Counted from the stretch's first letter, positions 36,930 to 50,826 are shown. The stretch is DNA of 64,000 nt from Paulinella micropora (GCA_009731375.1 BJOX01000016.1:978198-1042197), one strand, 5' to 3'. The notes: generated from the sequence alone by a model not told the origin. Program-made: numbers and translations.

Positions 36930-36998
36930 TAGCGTTTTGGATGGGGCAAGTACAAATCCGGCAGCTGACAGATGAACGCGACCACGTGCAAAGAATAG
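36930..36998 (+). CDS. Weak exon candidate, plus strand
   Basis: Acceptor CTAGATTCAG, donor ATAG|GTAGCC. An open frame reads AFWMGQVQIRQLTDERDHVQ. Its exit phase does not fit the next candidate at 37114, so it may belong elsewhere or need an unseen exon between. Confidence 0.3.
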
Positions 36999-37113
36999 GT
37001 AGCCCTGTTTGAAGGTGCTTCAAGCCAGGACTGACGGGCACTACCGGCAAAATTGAACACAAGAGATTTTTGGAAATCCTCGGCAAAAAATTTGAAGCTT
37101 GTCATTTTCACAG

Positions 37114-37148
37114 ACGCAGAATCCTGACACCACTCTTTTCGATCGCCG
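37114..37148 (+). CDS. Gene 3 exon candidate: NPDTTLFDR
   Basis: Strong acceptor CATTTTCACAG, donor CCG|GTGTGA. It encodes TQNPDTTLFDR plus two bases, which fit the next exon. The NPDTTLF string resembles HAD motif I (DxDxTL) with Asn in place of the nucleophilic Asp. The start of the gene is not seen. Confidence 0.4.
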
Positions 37149-37686
37149 GTGTGAACGTAGCCATTAGAAACCTTTTGTAAGCTCTAGAGGTTGTCATAAA
37201 CTTATAGGTCGCATGGTTAGTTGCGGAGGTTTTTCTTTGGAATAGTGGGTGCATGGATTCGACCTTGATAACGGAGTCTTCCTGGATCGTCCTGAGACTT
37301 GTGTTTAGTTTAGGGGATTTGGGACTTGTAGTATGTGTGAGATTTTTGTTTAGCTTGAAGTCAGTCATCCCAGTAGTCCTGCTTCCGGTTTGTCTTTAGG
37401 AGTATAGTTTTCCGTAAAGGGAACTGCTTTCCTATTAAACTACTACTACTACTTCTACTACTACTACGATGTGCGGATGTTGGTTGTTTCGTTTCCAGTC
37501 TGGTTTCAACAGCTAACACTAACACTAACACTAACACTAACACAAAAACTAACACTAACAACACTAACAAGAACAGCTAACACTAAACCGCTCTAATTAT
37601 ATAATAATAATCTTCGTAACAATAATCATCATGATCGTAATCCTAATCGTAATCACGATCATACTCTCTATAATATAATGATAATG

Positions 37687-37717
<31 letters not shown>

Positions 37718-37719
37718 GT

Positions 37720-37752
<33 letters not shown>

Positions 37753-37826
37753 GTCGTCGTCGTCGTCATGATGATGATGATGATGTGTAATAGTAGCAAT
37801 ATCTTACATAGTAGCAATATCATACA

Positions 37827-37857
<31 letters not shown>

Positions 37858-37891
37858 CATACATACATACATACGACATTTTCTTTTCTAG
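37149..37891. other. Intron: unique sequence, (CTAACA)n, (CAT)n, (CATA)n with 5'-edge copies
   Basis: Unique sequence to 37500, then SSRs. Two copies of TAGTAGCAATATC at 37791-37802 and 37810-37822 repeat the acceptor and first bases (TGGCAATATC) of the exon at 37892. Minus-strand frames here carry no motif. Confidence 0.6.
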
Positions 37892-37951
37892 TGGCAATAT
37901 CGGTCACCGCAGGCGCGACCCGATGAGAAATACCGCGTTTGTTTGGTCATC
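37892..37951 (+). CDS. Gene 3 exon candidate
   Basis: Acceptor TTCTTTTCTAG, donor ATC|GTGTGT. In the phase that joins both neighbours it encodes (R)[19 protein letters not shown] plus two bases. Another frame is also open ([16 protein letters not shown]), so the frame rests on phase only. Confidence 0.45.
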
Positions 37952-37985
37952 GTGTGTGTGTGTGTGTGTGTGTGTGTGAGTATGC

Positions 37986-38028
<43 letters not shown>

Positions 38029-38182
38029 ATATATATATACATATATATACATATATGTATATATGTATGTGTGTGTATATATATATACATTTATATTATA
38101 TATATACATGTATATATATATATATACATACATGCATATGTATATGCATATATATATATATATACATACATACATACATACA

Positions 38183-38214
<32 letters not shown>

Positions 38215-38300
38215 CATAATATTACATATATATGTATATATACATACATAATATTATATATATATATATATGTGCATATATATATATATGATAGATAGAT

Positions 38301-38353
<53 letters not shown>

Positions 38354-38402
38354 GTCTTTTACTTATCTGCCATGCCCACATAGTGCAGCACTCACTCAAA
38401 TT

Positions 38403-38439
<37 letters not shown>

Positions 38440-38445
38440 CTTCCT

Positions 38446-38477
<32 letters not shown>

Positions 38478-39080
38478 NNNNNNNNNNNNNNNNNNNNNNN
38501 NNNNNNNNNNNNNNNNNNNNNNNNNNNNNNNNNNNNNNNNNNNNNNNNNNNNNNNNNNNNNNNNNNNNNNNNNNNNNNNNNNNNNNNNNNNNNNNNNNNN
38601 NNNNNNNNNNNNNNNNNNNNNNNNNNNNNNNNNNNNNNNNNNNNNNNNNNNNNNNNNNNNNNNNNNNNNNNNNNNNNNNNNNNNNNNNNNNNNNNNNNNN
38701 NNNNNNNNNNNNNNNNNNNNNNNNNNNNNNNNNNNNNNNNNNNNNNNNNNNNNNNNNNNNNNNNNNNNNNNNNNNNNNNNNNNNNNNNNNNNNNNNNNNN
38801 NNNNNNNNNNNNNNNNNNNNNNNNNNNNNNNNNNNNNNNNNNNNNNNNNNNNNNNNNNNNNNNNNNNNNNNNNNNNNNNNNNNNNNNNNNNNNNNNNNNN
38901 NNNNNNNNNNNNNNNNNNNNNNNNNNNNNNNNNNNNNNNNNNNNNNNNNNNNNNNNNNNNNNNNNNNNNNNNNNNNNNNNNNNNNNNNNNNNNNNNNNNN
39001 NNNNNNNNNNNNNNNCCCCCCCCCCCCCCCTCCCCCCTTCCTCTCTCTCTCTCTCTCTCTCTCTCCTTCTCGTTCTTCAG
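37952..39080. repeat. (GT)n, (TA)n, (CATA)n, (GA)n, poly-C and 538-bp gap
   Basis: Intron SSRs. The gap 38478-39015 is bounded by poly-C on both sides. Exons could be hidden in it. Confidence 0.85.
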
Positions 39081-39352
39081 CGGCCTTGTTCAACTCTTCC
39101 TAGCTGTGCTAGCAACCGACATACATAGCAGCAGCAGCAGAAGCAACAACAACAACAACAACAACAACGACAACGACAACAACGACAACAACAACAACAA
39201 CGACAACAACAACAACAACGACAACAACGACAACAACAACAACGACAACAACAACGACAACAACAACAACAACAACAACAACAAGCCAATGCACCGCATC
39301 GTCAACGTGCCTTCCTACTGGGATCACATTCCCACCCTGGCGACAGAGCACG
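39081..39352 (+). CDS. Gene 3 exon with Asn/Asp repeat
   Basis: Acceptor TCGTTCTTCAG, donor CACG|GTCTTT, 90 codons. It starts GLVQLFLAVLATDIHSSSS, has a tract of AAC (Asn) with in-frame GAC (Asp) substitutions (about 39140-39283), then KPMHRIVNVPSYWDHIPTL and ATEH. There is no stop in 272 bases, and every interruption of the AAC repeat is GAC. The single leftover base G joins the next exon as GCG. The hydrophobic start could be a signal peptide if a start codon lies just upstream. Confidence 0.6.
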
Positions 39353-39593
39353 GTCTTTCTTTCTTTCTTTCCCACTCACTTACTTACTTACTTACTTACT
39401 TACCTACTTACCTACTTAAATTGCCAGCCTGGTCACAGCACAGTCTTACTTACTTACTTACTTGCCTACTTACTTACCTACCTACCTACTTACTTACTTA
39501 CTTACTTACTTACCTACTTACTTACCTGCTTACTTACCTGCTTACTTACTTACCTACTTTCTTACTTACCTACTTACTTACTCACTAACTTAA

Positions 39594-39637
<44 letters not shown>

Positions 39638-40229
39638 CTACTTACCTACTTAAATTGCCAACCTGGTCACAGAGCACAGTCTTACCTACTTACTTACCTA
39701 TTTACTTACTTACCTACTTTCTTACTTACCTACTGACTTACTTACCTTACTTACTTACTTACTTACCTACTTACCTACTTAAATTGCCAGCCTGGTCACA
39801 GAGCACAGTCTTACTTACTTACTTACATACTTACTTACCTACTTACTTACCTACTTACTTACCTACCTACTCACTTACTTGCTTACTTACTTACTTACTT
39901 ACCTACTTACCTACTTAAATTGCCAGCCTGGTCACAGAGCACAGTCTTACTTACTTACTTACATACTTACTTACCTACTTACTCACCTACTTACTTACTT
40001 ACTTACTTACCTTCTTACTTACTTACCTACTTACCTACTTAAGTTGCTAGCCTGGTCACAGAGCATAGTCTGACTTACTTACTTACATACTTACTTACTT
40101 ACTTACTTACCTACTTACTTACTTACCTACTTACTTACTTACTTACTTACTTACTCAATCACTTACTTACTTACTTACTTACTTACCTACTTACCTACTT
40201 AAATTGCCAGCCTGGTCACAGAGCACAGT

Positions 40230-40266
<37 letters not shown>

Positions 40267-40443
40267 CTACGTACTTACCTACTTACTTACTTAGTTACTT
40301 ACTTATTACCTACTTACCTACTTAAATTGCCAGCCTGGTCACAGAGCACAGTCTTACTTACTTACTTACTTACCTACTTACTTACCTACTTACTTACTTA
40401 CTTACTTACCTTCTTACTTACCTTCTTACTTACTTACTTACCA

Positions 40444-40477
<34 letters not shown>

Positions 40478-40516
40478 CTACTTACCTACTTAAATTGCCA
40501 GCCTGGTCACAGCAGT

Positions 40517-40549
<33 letters not shown>

Positions 40550-41301
40550 CTACTTGCTTACCTACTTACTTACTTTACTTACTTACTTACTCACTCACTC
40601 ACTTACTTACTTACTTACTTACTTACCTACTTACCTACTTAAATTGCCAGCCTGGTCACAGAGCACAGTCTTACTTACTTATTTACGTACATACTTACTT
40701 ACCTACTTACTTACTTACTCACTTACGTACTTATTACTTACTTACTTACTGGCTTACGTACCTACTTACTTACTTAAATTGCCAGCCTGGTCACAGAGCA
40801 CAGTCTTACTTACTTACTTACTTACTTCCTTACTTACTTACTTACCACGTACTTACCTACTTACTTACTAACTTACTTACTTACTTACTTACTGGCTTAC
40901 TTACCTACTTACTTACTTAAATTGCCAGCCTGGTCACAGAGCACGGTCCTTCTTTCTTTCTTTCTTTCTTTCTTTTTTTCTTTCTTTCTTTCTTTCTTTC
41001 TTTCTTACTTACTTACTACTTATTCACTTACTTACTTACTTACTTACTGACTTACTTACTTACTTACCTACTTACTTACCTACTCAAATTGCCAGCCTGG
41101 CCACAGAATATGATCCTACTTACTTACCTACTGACCTACTTACTTACTTACCTACTTACTCACGTACTTACGCACGTACTTACTCAGTTACTTACTCACT
41201 TACTTACCTACTTAAATTTCCAACCTGACCACACGGTCTGTCTTTCTGTTTTACTTACCTACTTACTTACTTACTTACGTACCTACTTACTTACTTACTT
41301 C

Positions 41302-41338
<37 letters not shown>

Positions 41339-41385
41339 CTACTTACTTACTTAAATTTCCAGCCTGGCCACACGGTCTGTCTTTG

Positions 41386-41439
<54 letters not shown>

Positions 41440-41452
41440 CTACTTACGTACC

Positions 41453-41487
<35 letters not shown>

Positions 41488-41565
41488 GTACTTACTTACG
41501 TACTTACTTACGTAGTTACTTACTTAAATTGCCAGCCACAGAGCACCGTCTTTCTGTCTTTCTGT

Positions 41566-41597
<32 letters not shown>

Positions 41598-41702
41598 TTT
41601 AGTTACTTACTTACTTACTTACTTGCTTCCTTAAATTGCCAGCCACAGAGCACCGTCTGTCTGTCTTTCTGTCTTACTTACTTACTTACTCACTTACGTA
41701 CC

Positions 41703-41733
<31 letters not shown>

Positions 41734-41850
41734 GTACTTACTTACGTACTTACTTACTTAAATTGCCAGCCACATAGCACCGTCTTTCTGTCTTTCTGTC
41801 TTACTTACTTACTTACTTAGTTACTTACTTCAATTGCCAGCCACAGTGCA
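39353..41850. repeat. Array of 3'-edge copies of exon 39081-39352 in (TTAC)n
   Basis: About 15 units of 80-290 bp: a 28-bp core (GCCAGCCTGGTCACAGAGCA and onward) plus (TTAC)n/(CTAC)n, later (TTTC)n. The core matches the exon's last bases and donor (CCCTGGCGACAGAGCACG|GTCTTTC). Later copies shorten to GCCAGCCACAGAGCACCGTC. All lie downstream of the exon. Confidence 0.88.
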
Positions 41851-42409
<559 letters not shown>

Positions 42410-42486
42410 GTTAATACTTTACCCACAGACTTCCTGGTTGACGAAATCAGAAGCTCCTTTTTTCTGACATTAGTCGATATTTCATC
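42410..42486 (+). mobile_element. Retroposon family B, 3' end only
   Basis: GGTTAATACTTTACCCACAG to GTCGATATTTCATC, with (ATCT)n in front. It is the same end as at 1-128. Confidence 0.8.
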
Positions 42487-42530
42487 AGTTGATCTTATCA
42501 CTTACTCTACGGAATGAACCAAGGCCACTT

Positions 42531-43029
42531 GAGGTGTCACTGACCCTCTCTTGGGCTTGATTTTTTGAAATGGGTGCCATCTGTCGACAGACAGAGAATT
42601 AGGGGATGGTGTGGGTGTGCTGGGCCCGTGGTGGGGTGCCTTATGTGTGCCTAGCCATACGCCTATAAGTCACATGCCGAAATAGCGACGGGAAGCACAA
42701 TCCTGTTCCCTCAGGGTGCCCTTTCTCGCTTGTTGAGCCCGGAATAAAACCCACAGTGCTCTGTCGGTTTATACTAGACTGTCGAACAGTCTCGAAACTC
42801 CATCTGCTTACTGGGCCCTCTGTAATGGAGGTGGGAGCTCGTTCTGCAAGGGGCGCTTATGGAACGATCCCTGGCCCCGCCTGGTACTAGGGAGCTTTGG
42901 TATCGCCTGTATCAGTCCCTTCCGTGCAAACATCACGGCTTAGCTGGGCCTCGGGTTAATACTTTACCCACAGACTTCCTTGGTTGACGAAATCAGAAGC
43001 TCCTTTTTTCTGACATTAGTCGATATCTC

Positions 43030-43030
<1 letters not shown>
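42531..43030 (+). mobile_element. Retroposon family B, longest plus-strand copy
   Basis: It starts around AACCAAGGCCACTTGAGGTG, runs through the whole known consensus and ends CGATATCTCATC(TATC)n. It is sense to gene 3 and has no ORF above background. Confidence 0.88.
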
Positions 43031-43113
<83 letters not shown>

Positions 43114-43748
43114 CTCTCTCTCTCTCTCTCTCTCAACAACAACAACAAAAGCGTATTCAATGCATACATACATACATACATACATACATACATACATACA
43201 TACAATGTACATGCATACATACATACATACATACATACTTACATACATACGCATACATACATACATACATACATATATACGTACGTACATACATACATAC
43301 GTACATGCATGTATGCATACATATATATACATGCATACATTACATATGGTTTTACCTGGTGTCAGATAGATAGATAGATAGATAGATAGAATTGTATGTA
43401 TGTATGTATGTATGTATGTATGCATTGAATACGCTTTTGTTGTTGTTGTTGTTGTTGTTGTTCTTGTTCTTGTTCTTGTTCTTGTTCTTGTTCTTGTTCT
43501 TGTTCTTGTTCTTGTTCTTGTTCTTCTTCTTCTTCTTCTTCTTCTTCTTCTTCTTCTTCTTCTTCTTCTTCTTCTTCTTCTTCTTCTTCTTCTTCTTCTT
43601 CTTCTTCTTCTTCTTCTTCTTCTTCTTCTTCTTGTTCTTCTTCTTGTTCTTGTTCTTGCTCTTGTTCTGGTTCTTGTTCTTGTTGTTCTGGTTCTTGTTC
43701 TTGTTGTTCTTATTGTTCTTATTCTTGCTGTAATTTTTTGTTTAACAG
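43031..43748. repeat. (ATCT)n, (CATA)n, (TTG)n, (TTC)n
   Basis: SSR mosaic. GCGTATTCAATGCATAC (43150) recurs inverted at 43421. The array ends in the acceptor TTTGTTTAACAG of the next exon. Confidence 0.85.
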
Positions 43749-43801
43749 CGCAGTACGTTTGTGGCTCGCTCTGGATGGCTCGCTACTTCCAACAGCTCAA
43801 G
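43749..43801 (+). CDS. Gene 3 exon: QYVCGSLWMARYFQQLK
   Basis: Fifty-three bases between acceptor TTTAACAG and donor CAAG|GTATGA. Two leading bases complete Ala with the previous exon, then QYVCGSLWMARYFQQLK in phase 0. The R..QQLK end followed by GVGMTFS matches the style of the DUF2608 group (leqLk.lGidFs). A MITE begins 4 bases after the donor. Confidence 0.6.
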
Positions 43802-43805
43802 GTAT

Positions 43806-44018
43806 GAGAAGTTCCTATTTCTTAAGCACAACAAAGAATGACTTCAAGCGCTTCGATCTCAGTCGATATTTGCATCTACAACCTGTGTTATGGCCCATTA
43901 TAAAGCTCTTGATGAGAGCTTTCAAACGAGCCACTACACACGCCCTCAAGATCAGAACCGGCTGAGAACGAAGAGTTTGAAATCATTGCTCATTGTGGTT
44001 AAGGGCAAGGAACTTCTC
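43806..44018. mobile_element. Foldback MITE family 1, copy 4
   Basis: Complete, GAGAAGTTCCTATTTCTTAA to AAGGAACTTCTC, with AT on both sides. It begins within the splice donor region of exon 43749-43801 (GTAT|GAGAAG). Confidence 0.88.
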
Positions 44019-44206
44019 ATTTAGGTACTTCTAACACTTGGCTTATAGTACAAGATATATAGGTAAGCAGATATGTAGTTAGGTAGATAGGTGGGTAGGT
44101 AGGTGCTGATGCGAATACAGTACGTCCGCAGCTCACGAATGTATGTATACATAATAATAATAATAATAATGTGTATGTATACATATGTGAGTCATGTATA
44201 TAAGAA

Positions 44207-44373
44207 CAAATTTCGGCCAGGAAATATTTCGGCCAGTGATTTTTCACCGCAGAATACGTTGTTTTTGCACAAAACTTTGGGTGGCCGGAATTCTTTCCTA
44301 GTCTTTTCACCGCAAGATACGTTATTCTTTTTGCCAAAATTCGAGGTGGCCGAAATTCTTCACTTTTGCTTAT
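44207..44373. mobile_element. Foldback MITE family 4, copy 2
   Basis: AAATTTCGGCCAGG and GGTGGCCGAAATTCTTCAC termini, with two internal CACCGCA(A/G)ATACGTT segments in common with the copy at 61299. Confidence 0.7.
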
Positions 44374-44444
44374 AGGGCAGGCTAAACCCGACCCAGCTGA
44401 TCGATACCTTTTACCACTGTCAAAACACGACAGACGTTGTTGCG

Positions 44445-44513
<69 letters not shown>

Positions 44514-44545
44514 GATAGATAGATAGATAAAATAGATGGATAGAC

Positions 44546-44595
<50 letters not shown>

Positions 44596-44648
44596 CTTGT
44601 TATTATTAGGTGTCTCTTGAGCTGAACAGGCGATTCTCCCTACTAGCC

Positions 44649-44713
<65 letters not shown>

Positions 44714-44774
44714 GGTGTCTCATGAGCTAAACAGGCGTTTCTCCCTACTAGCCCGGACTGATTATTACTATTAC

Positions 44775-44845
<71 letters not shown>
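44374..44845. repeat. (ATT)n with two 40-bp GGTGTCTCATGAGC elements
   Basis: The short unit GGTGTCTCATGAGCTAAACA plus GGCGATTCTCCCTACTAGC occurs at 44609-44648 and 44714-44752, and again at 45194 and 45970. It is always bounded by (ATT)n. It is probably the 3' end of another retroposon that uses the (ATT)n tail. Confidence 0.75.
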
Positions 44846-44988
44846 AACATACCGGCCCGTCTGGAAGTGTTGGAACTGCCCTTGCGGGGGTGTCATTAGA
44901 GCTTATCGTCAATTCTTCGTACTCCCCTCACGGATGAGACGATGGAGGCGCATGTGCAGAAATGCATCAGCCATTGACAGAGAAGCAC
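44846..44988 (+). mobile_element. tRNA-SINE copy 7, 5' truncated
   Basis: Body only (ACATACCGGCCCGTCTGG to GAGAAGCAC) with (ATT)n on both sides. Sense to gene 3. Confidence 0.9.
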
Positions 44989-45006
44989 TATTATTAATTA
45001 TTATTA

Positions 45007-45056
<50 letters not shown>

Positions 45057-45106
45057 CATTATTATTATTATTATTATTATTATGATTATGATTATGATTA
45101 TGATTA

Positions 45107-45193
<87 letters not shown>

Positions 45194-45232
45194 GGTGTCT
45201 CATGAGCTAAACAGGCGATTCTCCCTACTAGC

Positions 45233-45290
<58 letters not shown>
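44989..45290. repeat. (ATT)n
   Basis: (ATT)n with ATG interruptions and one 40-bp GGTGTCTCATGAGC unit at 45194-45232. Confidence 0.9.
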
Positions 45291-45291
<1 letters not shown>

Positions 45292-45732
45292 GAAAAAACC
45301 TAGTCACACTTGCTAAACAGAGTTCCAGCCCAATGGCCTCAAGGCGTTAAACTGTGACGCCAACTCATAACCCTTTGGTGGTAGATGCTGGGGAGGAGGG
45401 TCGTTGCGCGCGTAAAAGATCTTAAACTCCGCATATGCTGGTTGATAGCCCAGGACCCAGCAGACACCAGATTGTTATGGGTGGGGTTTCGAGGCAGCTC
45501 CAGCAACCGCGCTTGGTGTATGCACTTGCACATTCGGTGACGTCTTGCAAGAGGTTGCTGGGACTGCGGAATAACCTCGGCTTAGTGCAGTCTTGCCCTC
45601 AGGAGCTCCATCGGTGGCCCCGATCATCAGGCGAGAGACTGACACGGGGGGGTGGAGGACCTCGAACAAGGGTATTGGAGGCTTATGTCCGTTGAGGATA
45701 TGCCATTAGCTGCATCAGTACGCCTCAGATAT

Positions 45733-45737
<5 letters not shown>
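45291..45737 (+). repeat. R493 repeat, copy 1 (5' truncated)
   Basis: Starts at GAAAAAACCTAGTCACACTT and ends CGCCTCAGATATAGTATTATT. (ATT)n lies on both sides. The 493-bp unit recurs at 49901, 50975, 52016, 53176, 53279 and 53760. Short frames on both strands are shared by copies but show no coding conservation that could be judged. Confidence 0.88.
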
Positions 45738-45803
<66 letters not shown>

Positions 45804-45822
45804 GATTATGATTATGATTATG

Positions 45823-45875
<53 letters not shown>

Positions 45876-45896
45876 CATCATCNNNNNNNNNNGTTA

Positions 45897-45944
<48 letters not shown>

Positions 45945-46120
45945 TATAAAAATTATTGTTATTATTATTAGGTGTCTCATGAGCTAAACAGGCGATTCTC
46001 TCTACTAGCCCAGAATGACACGGTAATAATCTACGTACATACGTACGTACGTACGTACATACATACATACATACATACATACATACATGCATGCATATAT
46101 ACACACTCTGATCAACCAAA
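45738..46120. repeat. (ATT)n with gap and GGTGTCTCATGAGC unit, (CATA)n
   Basis: Contains a 10-N gap (45883-45892) and the 40-bp unit at 45970-46009. Confidence 0.85.
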
Positions 46121-46141
46121 CAGTCGATCACCAATCAATCA

Positions 46142-46183
<42 letters not shown>

Positions 46184-46212
46184 CCAATCAACCAACCAAC
46201 CAACCAACCAAC

Positions 46213-46283
<71 letters not shown>

Positions 46284-46312
46284 CCAACCAACCAACCAAC
46301 CAACCAACCAAC

Positions 46313-46352
<40 letters not shown>

Positions 46353-46380
46353 CAATCAATCAATCAATCAGTCAGTCAGT

Positions 46381-46411
<31 letters not shown>

Positions 46412-46548
46412 TCAATCAATCAAGCAAGCAAGCAAGCAATCACTCACTCACTCACTCAATCAATCAATCAATCAATCAAGCAAGCAAGCAATCAATCAAT
46501 CAATCAAGCAAGCAAGCAATCAATCAATCAAGCAAGCAAGCAAGCAAG

Positions 46549-46600
<52 letters not shown>

Positions 46601-46750
46601 CAAACAACCAACCAACCAACCAACCATTCAATCAATCAATCAATCTCAATCAATCAATCAATCAATCAAGCAAGCAAGCAATCAATCAATCAATCACTCG
46701 ATCAATCAATCAATCAACCAAGCAAGCAAGCAATCAATCAATCAATCAAC

Positions 46751-46792
<42 letters not shown>

Positions 46793-46801
46793 CTCAATCA
46801 C

Positions 46802-46842
<41 letters not shown>

Positions 46843-46869
46843 TAATCAATCAATCAATCACTCAATCAC

Positions 46870-46909
<40 letters not shown>

Positions 46910-46922
46910 CCAACCAACCAAC

Positions 46923-46996
<74 letters not shown>

Positions 46997-47043
46997 GGCG
47001 ATCACAAATCACTCAATCAATCAATCAATCAACCAATCAATCA

Positions 47044-47085
<42 letters not shown>

Positions 47086-47115
47086 CCAACCAATCAACCA
47101 ATCAATCAATCAATT

Positions 47116-47148
<33 letters not shown>

Positions 47149-47160
47149 ATCGATTAATCG
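46121..47160. repeat. (CAAT)n with CAAC, CAAG and CACT blocks
   Basis: About 1 kb of four-base units in which single-base variants are themselves clustered in runs and repeated at higher order. The open frame (QSIN repeats) exists because period 4 without stops is open in all frames. Not a gene. Confidence 0.92.
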
Positions 47161-48315
<1,155 letters not shown>

Positions 48316-48569
48316 GGACACCGTGATAGCCCAGTGGTCAAGTTCTACCATCTGGGCCCTGTCGCCAGTTCGATTCCCGTCGGTGCCACCAGTATTTTCA
48401 TTGAACNNNNNNNNNNNNNNNNNNNNNNNNNNNNNNNNNNNNNNNNNNNNNNNNNNNNNNNNNNNNNNNNNNNNNNNNNNNNNNNNNNNNNNNNGTTTCG
48501 TACTCCCCTCACGGGTGAGACGATGGAGGCGCATGTGCAGAAATGCATCAGCCATTGACAGAGAAGCAC
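48316..48569 (+). mobile_element. tRNA-SINE copy 8, full length with internal gap
   Basis: Complete head (GGACACCGTGATAGCCCAGT, box B GTTCGATTCC) and 3' body ending GAGAAGCAC(TAT)n. An N gap (48407-48494) covers the middle. Flanked by (ATT)n. Sense to gene 3. Confidence 0.9.
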
Positions 48570-49022
48570 TATTATTATTATTATTATTATTATCCCTGAA
48601 AGGTGTTGGTGAAGGGGNNNNNNNNNNTTTCCCCCCCCCCCCCCCCCCCCGCCCCACCCACCGACCCGCATTTTCGCACCCCTGTCGGAATAAATCATGG
48701 TTTGTGAGAACCAGGAGTTGGGAGCTCATATTTACAGGGTGTCTAGCCCCAGACTCGATGTTGATGCTGATACAATTTCTTTGGAATTCACGCAAATATT
48801 TGCGTTAGGGGAGTGTCCTGAATGCGAAAATTCCTTGTTTTTTTTAGCCTATTTTCTGCACCCTCATCGGAATAAATCATGGTTTGTGTGAACCAGCAAG
48901 AGTTGGGAGCTCATATTGGCAGGGTGGCTAGCTCCAGACTCGATGTTGATGCTGATATAATTTTTTTGGAATTCACGCAAATATTTGCGTTAGGGGAAGT
49001 CCTGAATGCCGAAATTCCTTGC
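48570..49022. repeat. Poly-C/gap and a 185-bp tandem duplication
   Basis: After a gap (48618-48627) and poly-C, a 185-bp unit starting at CTGTCGGAATAAATCATGG (about 48680) is repeated at about 48865, with several substitutions. Coding capacity was not recognised. Confidence 0.75.
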
Positions 49023-49630
49023 TTTTTGGGATACATGCCGGTATCTCCGGCAATCGAACGTACCCTGTCGACGGGGCAGGGGGGGTCCGGGGGCCCTCCT
49101 CCCGGGAACCCCAGCCCGGCGATTGTACGTACCCGTTTTTTTCACGGATGGCACCGATACCAGAAAATTGAGGTCTTGTGCCACCAGGCGCCGTTTGCGC
49201 ACACCAGAGGGAGTTAGCGGCTGATATTTGGTGTATCTGACACTTCTTAATGAGCTCTCTTCGAAAATATAAAAATTGTGGCGCCGAGAGGCATACACAC
49301 AGGAAAATTGAGGTTTTTGCGCCACCAGGCGCCGTTTGCGCACACCTGAGGGAGTTTGAGGCTGATGTTTGGTGTACCCGACACCTCTCGGCGCGCTCTC
49401 TTCGGAGATAAAAAAGTTTTGGTGGCGGGTGGAACAAAAACCAGAGATTTTAGGTTTTTGTGCCACCAGAGCTTACACTTGCGTTCTGCTGGTACCTCCG
49501 GCAATGGAACGTACCCTGTCGACCGGGAAAGGGGGGTCCGGGGGGCTCTCCCGCCCGAGGGAGGGGGGGAGGGGGGGAGGGGGGGGTGGTGCGCGAAGTG
49601 CACAAACCATCCTTTCAGGTGTTAGCGCAG
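49023..49630. repeat. GC-rich tandem units (GTACCCTGTCGAC and CCACCAGGCGCCGTTTGC)
   Basis: GTACCCTGTCGACSGG appears at 49059 and 49510. A 145-bp unit with TGCCACCAGGCGCCGTTTGC appears at 49170, 49318 and partly at 49460. G-rich runs follow. No gene or family was recognised. Confidence 0.7.
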
Positions 49631-49636
49631 CCCCTA

Positions 49637-49672
<36 letters not shown>

Positions 49673-49691
49673 GTTGTTGTTGTTATTATTA

Positions 49692-49728
<37 letters not shown>

Positions 49729-49808
49729 CATTATTATTATTATTATTATTATTATCATCATCATCATCATTATCATCATTATTATTATCATTATTATTAT
49801 TATCATCA

Positions 49809-49900
<92 letters not shown>
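49631..49900. repeat. (ATT)n with ATC blocks
   Basis: Trinucleotide array leading into R493 copy 2. Confidence 0.9.
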
Positions 49901-49901
<1 letters not shown>

Positions 49902-50069
49902 GTAAATCTGCCTTGGAGTGTTGACTGTGACATATTTGAGGGAAATCCCGATGAAAAAACCTAGTCACACTTGCTAAACAGAGTTCCAGCCCAATGGCCT
50001 CAAGGCGTTAAACTGTGACGCCAACTCATAACCCTTTGGTGGTAGATGCTGGGGAGGAGGGTCGTTGCG
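49901..50069 (+). repeat. R493 repeat, copy 2 (cut by gap)
   Basis: Starts with the full 5' end GTAAATCTGCCTTGGAGTG and is interrupted by the gap 50070-50554. Confidence 0.88.
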
Positions 50070-50554
50070 NNNNNNNNNNNNNNNNNNNNNNNNNNNNNNN
50101 NNNNNNNNNNNNNNNNNNNNNNNNNNNNNNNNNNNNNNNNNNNNNNNNNNNNNNNNNNNNNNNNNNNNNNNNNNNNNNNNNNNNNNNNNNNNNNNNNNNN
50201 NNNNNNNNNNNNNNNNNNNNNNNNNNNNNNNNNNNNNNNNNNNNNNNNNNNNNNNNNNNNNNNNNNNNNNNNNNNNNNNNNNNNNNNNNNNNNNNNNNNN
50301 NNNNNNNNNNNNNNNNNNNNNNNNNNNNNNNNNNNNNNNNNNNNNNNNNNNNNNNNNNNNNNNNNNNNNNNNNNNNNNNNNNNNNNNNNNNNNNNNNNNN
50401 NNNNNNNNNNNNNNNNNNNNNNNNNNNNNNNNNNNNNNNNNNNNNNNNNNNNNNNNNNNNNNNNNNNNNNNNNNNNNNNNNNNNNNNNNNNNNNNNNNNN
50501 NNNNNNNNNNNNNNNNNNNNNNNNNNNNNNNNNNNNNNNNNNNNNNNNNNNNNN

Positions 50555-50637
50555 TCGTCAATTCTTCGTACTCCCCTCACGGGTGAGACGATGGAGGCGC
50601 ATGTGCAGAAATGCATCAGCCATTGACAGAGAAGCAC

Positions 50638-50638
<1 letters not shown>
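50555..50638 (+). mobile_element. tRNA-SINE copy 9, 3' part after gap
   Basis: TCGTCAATTCTTCGTACTCC to GAGAAGCAC, then (TAT)n. The rest lies in the gap. Confidence 0.88.
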
Positions 50639-50715
<77 letters not shown>

Positions 50716-50789
50716 CATTATTATTATTATCATTATTATTATTATCATTATTATTATTATCATTATTATTATTACTATTATTATTATTA

Positions 50790-50826
<37 letters not shown>

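Noticed and set aside
36926-37368. Minus-strand frames of 61 and 86 codons as a gene
   Set aside because: No motif; the same DNA has plus-strand segments with better splice sites.
39413-41850. CRISPR array (regular short repeats with spacers)
   Set aside because: Spacers are microsatellite, the repeat is an exon edge, the DNA is eukaryotic and no cas genes exist.
46087-47117. 381-codon QSIN-repeat protein
   Set aside because: Product of (CAAT)n variants; open in all frames.
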